Shown: in pieces, positions 61,922 through 64,000 of the stretch
Numbering within the stretch: position 1 is the stretch's first letter
Layout: each line of letters opens with the position of its first letter
Assembly: GCA_910586585.1 (NCBI GenBank)
Contig: CAJUKA010000007.1
Span: forward strand, 1-64,000
Source of the DNA: an uncultured Lachnospiraceae bacterium
GTDB taxonomy: Bacteria; Bacillota; Clostridia; Lachnospirales; Lachnospiraceae
DNA: 64,000 nt
Reading direction: 5' to 3'
The notes under the pieces: generated by a model
Database searches by the model: none
What the model was told of the DNA's origin: nothing
Seen by the model: only the letters and a program-made list of their open reading frames with translations
Position numbers and translations under genes: made by a program

Positions 61922-62989
61922 ATGTCAATCAAAAGTTTGATTATTAATCCAGGCTCTACATCTACGAAAATCGGCGTTTTCGAAGATGAAACCTTATTGT
62001 TTGAGGAAACATTGCGTCACTCAACAGAAGAAATTTCCCAATATGCTGCCATTGTGGATCAGAAAGATTTCCGCAAAAAAATCATTACTGACTTACTGGA
62101 AAAGAAAAACTTCGATATTCAGTCTTTGAATGTTATTGTTGGACGCGGCGGTATGTTAAAGCCAATTCCAGGGGGTACATATGCAGTGACAGATGCCCTG
62201 CTTGAAGACTTAAAAGTAGGCGTACAAGGACAGCACGCTTCCAATCTTGGTGGAATCCTGGCAAGAGAAATCGGTGATGCTATTGGCGTACCTTCCTACA
62301 TTGTCGATCCCGTTGTAGTAGATGAATTAATGCCTATCGCAAGATATTCTGGTGTGCCAGAACTGCCGCGTGGAAGTATCTTTCATGCACTGAACCAGAA
62401 GGCTGTCGCAAAAAGATATGCAGGCGAAATTGACAAACCTTATGAATCTCTGCGTTTAATTGTAGTACACATGGGAGGCGGCGTATCAGTAGGTGCTCAT
62501 GAAAATGGCAAGGTAATCGATGTTTTCAGTGCCTTTGACGGAGATGGCGCTTTCTCACCAGAACGTGCTGGTGGTGTACCAGGCGGCGCTCTTGTGAAAA
62601 TGTGCTTCTCTGGAAAATATACAGAGAAGGAAGTTTACAGCAAACTTATCGGCAAAGGCGGCTTCAACGCTTATCTACAGACAAATGATATGCGTGAAGT
62701 TTCCAAACGTGCGAATGAAGGTGATGAAAAAGCAAAAGAAGCAAAAGAAGCTTTCCTGCTGCAAGTATCTAAAGACATTGGATCTATGGCCTGTGTATTG
62801 AATGGAAAAGTTGATCAGATTATTGTGACGGGCGGCATCGCTTATGGTGAAGATGTTATCGCCGCTCTCAAAGAGCGTGCTGAATGGATTGCACCATTTA
62901 CAGTATATCCCGGTGAAGATGAACTGCTTGCACTTGCAAAAGGTGCGCTTCGCATCATGAACAAAGAAGAAGAATTGATGGAATATTAA
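61922..62989 (+). CDS. buk: Butyrate kinase
   Basis: The 355-residue protein opens IKSLIINPGSTSTKIGVFEDE (acetate/butyrate kinase phosphate loop) and has GRGGMLKPIPGGTY, GSIFHALNQKAVAKRYA, VVHMGGGVSVGAHENGKVID and VTGGIAYGED, as in Buk. It makes ATP and butyrate from butyryl phosphate. The start follows AGGAGG. A strong terminator follows. Confidence 0.96.
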   Translation: MSIKSLIINPGSTSTKIGVFEDETLLFEETLRHSTEEISQYAAIVDQKDFRKKIITDLLEKKNFDIQSLNVIVGRGGMLKPIPGGTYAVTDALLEDLKVGVQGQHASNLGGILAREIGDAIGVPSYIVDPVVVDELMPIARYSGVPELPRGSIFHALNQKAVAKRYAGEIDKPYESLRLIVVHMGGGVSVGAHENGKVIDVFSAFDGDGAFSPERAGGVPGGALVKMCFSGKYTEKEVYSKLIGKGGFNAYLQTNDMREVSKRANEGDEKAKEAKEAFLLQVSKDIGSMACVLNGKVDQIIVTGGIAYGEDVIAALKERAEWIAPFTVYPGEDELLALAKGALRIMNKEEELMEY

Positions 62990-63027
62990 TTTCAATCAGA
63001 TGATAATAAAATCTACATCATCGACAA

Positions 63028-63057
63028 AAAAATTGAGCGCCAACGCGCTCAATTTTT
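63028..63057. terminator. Bidirectional terminator after ptb-buk
   Basis: Perfect 13-bp arms (63028-63040 with 63045-63057) and a 4-nt loop, flanked by A- and T-runs. It serves buk on the plus strand and the convergent Uma2-like gene. Confidence 0.9.
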
Positions 63058-63062
63058 ATATG

Positions 63063-63605
63063 CTATAATTCAAGATTGGACATCCGTATAGAAAAATCCA
63101 AATAAATTCCAACAGGAATATCACTGATAAAACTATACTCATTCAAATCATCCTGAAAGAAATCATAGACCATTACCCTTGTTTTGTCCGCGTCTACAAT
63201 CCAATATTCTCGAACACCTGCAGCACGATATTTGAAAAGTTTTGTAGTATAATCAATCCTTCTGCTTGCTGGAGACACCACCTCGATAACCCAATCCGGC
63301 GCACCATTGCACCCTCTGTCATCAAGTTTATTGTCATCACAAATAACGCAAATATCAGGCTCAACATAGCTCTTGTCATCCGCATCAATAAAAACACCAA
63401 ATGGGGTAATATCTACTTCCCCCTTAAAATTATTTCTTCGAATGTGTTCCCGAATTGTAGCAAAAAGCTCACCTACAATCCTTTGATGATTTCTTGTAGC
63501 CGGAGCCATATAATATACTTTTCCATCAATAAGCTCTGCTCTCTGTCCTTCCGGGAGATTATAAATATCGTTTATCGTATATGTATTTAACTCTGTTAAT
63601 GCCAT
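63063..63605 (-). CDS. Uma2-family putative restriction endonuclease (DUF820)
   Basis: The 180-residue protein matches Uma2/DUF820 proteins: YTINDIYNLPEGQRAELIDGKVYYMAP at the N-terminus and the nuclease core YVEPDICVICD and APDWVIEVVSPASRR, in which PD...E.V.S supplies acidic catalytic residues of the PD-(D/E)xK fold. The role is unproven; the family is widespread and sometimes linked to mobile or defence DNA. It is monocistronic; a start at 63605 follows GGAGAG. Confidence 0.88.
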   Translation of the reverse strand: MALTELNTYTINDIYNLPEGQRAELIDGKVYYMAPATRNHQRIVGELFATIREHIRRNNFKGEVDITPFGVFIDADDKSYVEPDICVICDDNKLDDRGCNGAPDWVIEVVSPASRRIDYTTKLFKYRAAGVREYWIVDADKTRVMVYDFFQDDLNEYSFISDIPVGIYLDFSIRMSNLEL

Positions 63606-63795
63606 TCTAACTCTCCTTATCTTATCTGTATCTATACATTCTGCCGTTATTGGGTATCTATCTTTGATAGTTTTCTAACCAAATACAGTATATCATATTG
63701 CTTCTATAAAGTCTATTTAAATTTCATTAACAGTAACTCCATTATAAGCGCAATCTTGGAATATTTTCTTCAGATTCTCTTCTTTCTGCCGCACA

Positions 63796-63847
63796 AAACA
63801 GGCAATATGTACTTGTAAGATTCCTTACTCATACATATTGCCTGTTT
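63796..63847 (-). terminator. Terminator of etfA
   Basis: Perfect 16-bp arms (63796-63811 with 63832-63847) and a 20-nt loop lie 28 bases after the etfA stop on the minus strand, with a short T-tract. Confidence 0.75.
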
Positions 63848-63875
63848 GAAAATGTATTAAAACATAAATCGATTC

Positions 63876-64000
63876 TTAGTTCTTTGCAGATACAGCTGCC
63901 TTAATCTGCTCTGTCAGTACTGGAACAATCTTATTTAAGTCACCAACAATACCATAATCAGCAACATCAAAGATTGGTGCTGTTTCGTCTTTGTTGATTG
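63876..64000 (-). CDS. etfA: Electron transfer flavoprotein alpha subunit, 3' end only
   Basis: The last 41 residues are present, ending DYGIVGDLNKIVPVLTEQIKAAVSAKN. The phrase 'APIFDVADYGIVGDL..VVP.L' is the hallmark of the EtfA C-terminus, next to the FAD site. With EtfB and butyryl-CoA dehydrogenase it carries out electron bifurcation during crotonyl-CoA reduction. The gene runs out of the window on the right; bcd and etfB are expected beyond it. Confidence 0.9.
   Translation of the reverse strand, partial: INKDETAPIFDVADYGIVGDLNKIVPVLTEQIKAAVSAKN

Overview
The window looks like a chromosomal segment of a Gram-positive, spore-forming, motile gut anaerobe of the Lachnospiraceae type (Clostridia). 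This is inferred from gene content and AT-rich sigma-A style promoters, not from a marker gene. It carries dipicolinate synthase (dpaA/dpaB, a spore function), a YjfB-type motility protein behind a sigma-D-like promoter, a chemoreceptor, a ptb-buk pair for butyrate formation, and the 3' end of etfA. No rRNA, tRNA or CRISPR array was seen.

Layout. 1-720: remnant of an integrated element, with two minus-strand terminators and a truncated tyrosine recombinase. 930-1890: yqeY and its leader. 1889-17400: a large beta-glucooligosaccharide locus. An AraC-type regulator (+) faces a minus-strand run of orphan sugar-binding lipoprotein, chemoreceptor, two GH94 phosphorylases, ABC binding protein, two permeases and a domain-permuted GH3 glucosidase. 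17490-23030: ftsE, ftsX, an EnvC-like M23 protein and ctpA (cell-wall hydrolase control), preceded by a PucR/CdaR-type regulator. 23340-27320: yjfB, cvfB, a MATE transporter and a CPBP protease, with unusual leader elements and tandem hairpin repeats. 27460-31850: dpaA-dpaB-asnB and a CbrC-like protein. 31850-44530: two-component pair, UBA/TM protein, Dus, unknown protein, MBL hydrolase, DUF4091 protein, folD, hybrid kinase and PepSY protein. 44675-46326: two 5'-truncated polysaccharide-degradation genes meeting head to head at a 14-bp palindrome. 46347-50060: an accessory GrpE-like/Hsp70/J-like operon. 50400-64000: amidohydrolase, HtrA, HTH-PfkB kinase, carbamate kinase, LspA-like protein, lipoprotein, Csp-like subtilase, split ThrE exporter, ptb-buk, Uma2-like nuclease and partial etfA.

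How it works together. The 2-17 kb locus reads as a complete foraging module. Its chemoreceptor appears to carry a carbohydrate-binding module spliced into the sensor domain. The ABC transporter would import short beta-glucans, and two phosphorylases plus a cytoplasmic GH3 enzyme would split them with conservation of bond energy. At the far end, ptb-buk would turn butyryl-CoA into butyrate and ATP. The strongest candidates for undescribed biology are the CBM-containing chemoreceptor, the second Hsp70 system with a degenerate J-domain, the covarying leader element before cvfB and the CPBP gene, and the palindrome-junction rearrangement at 45413-45426. All functional calls are from reading motifs by eye; no database search was run.
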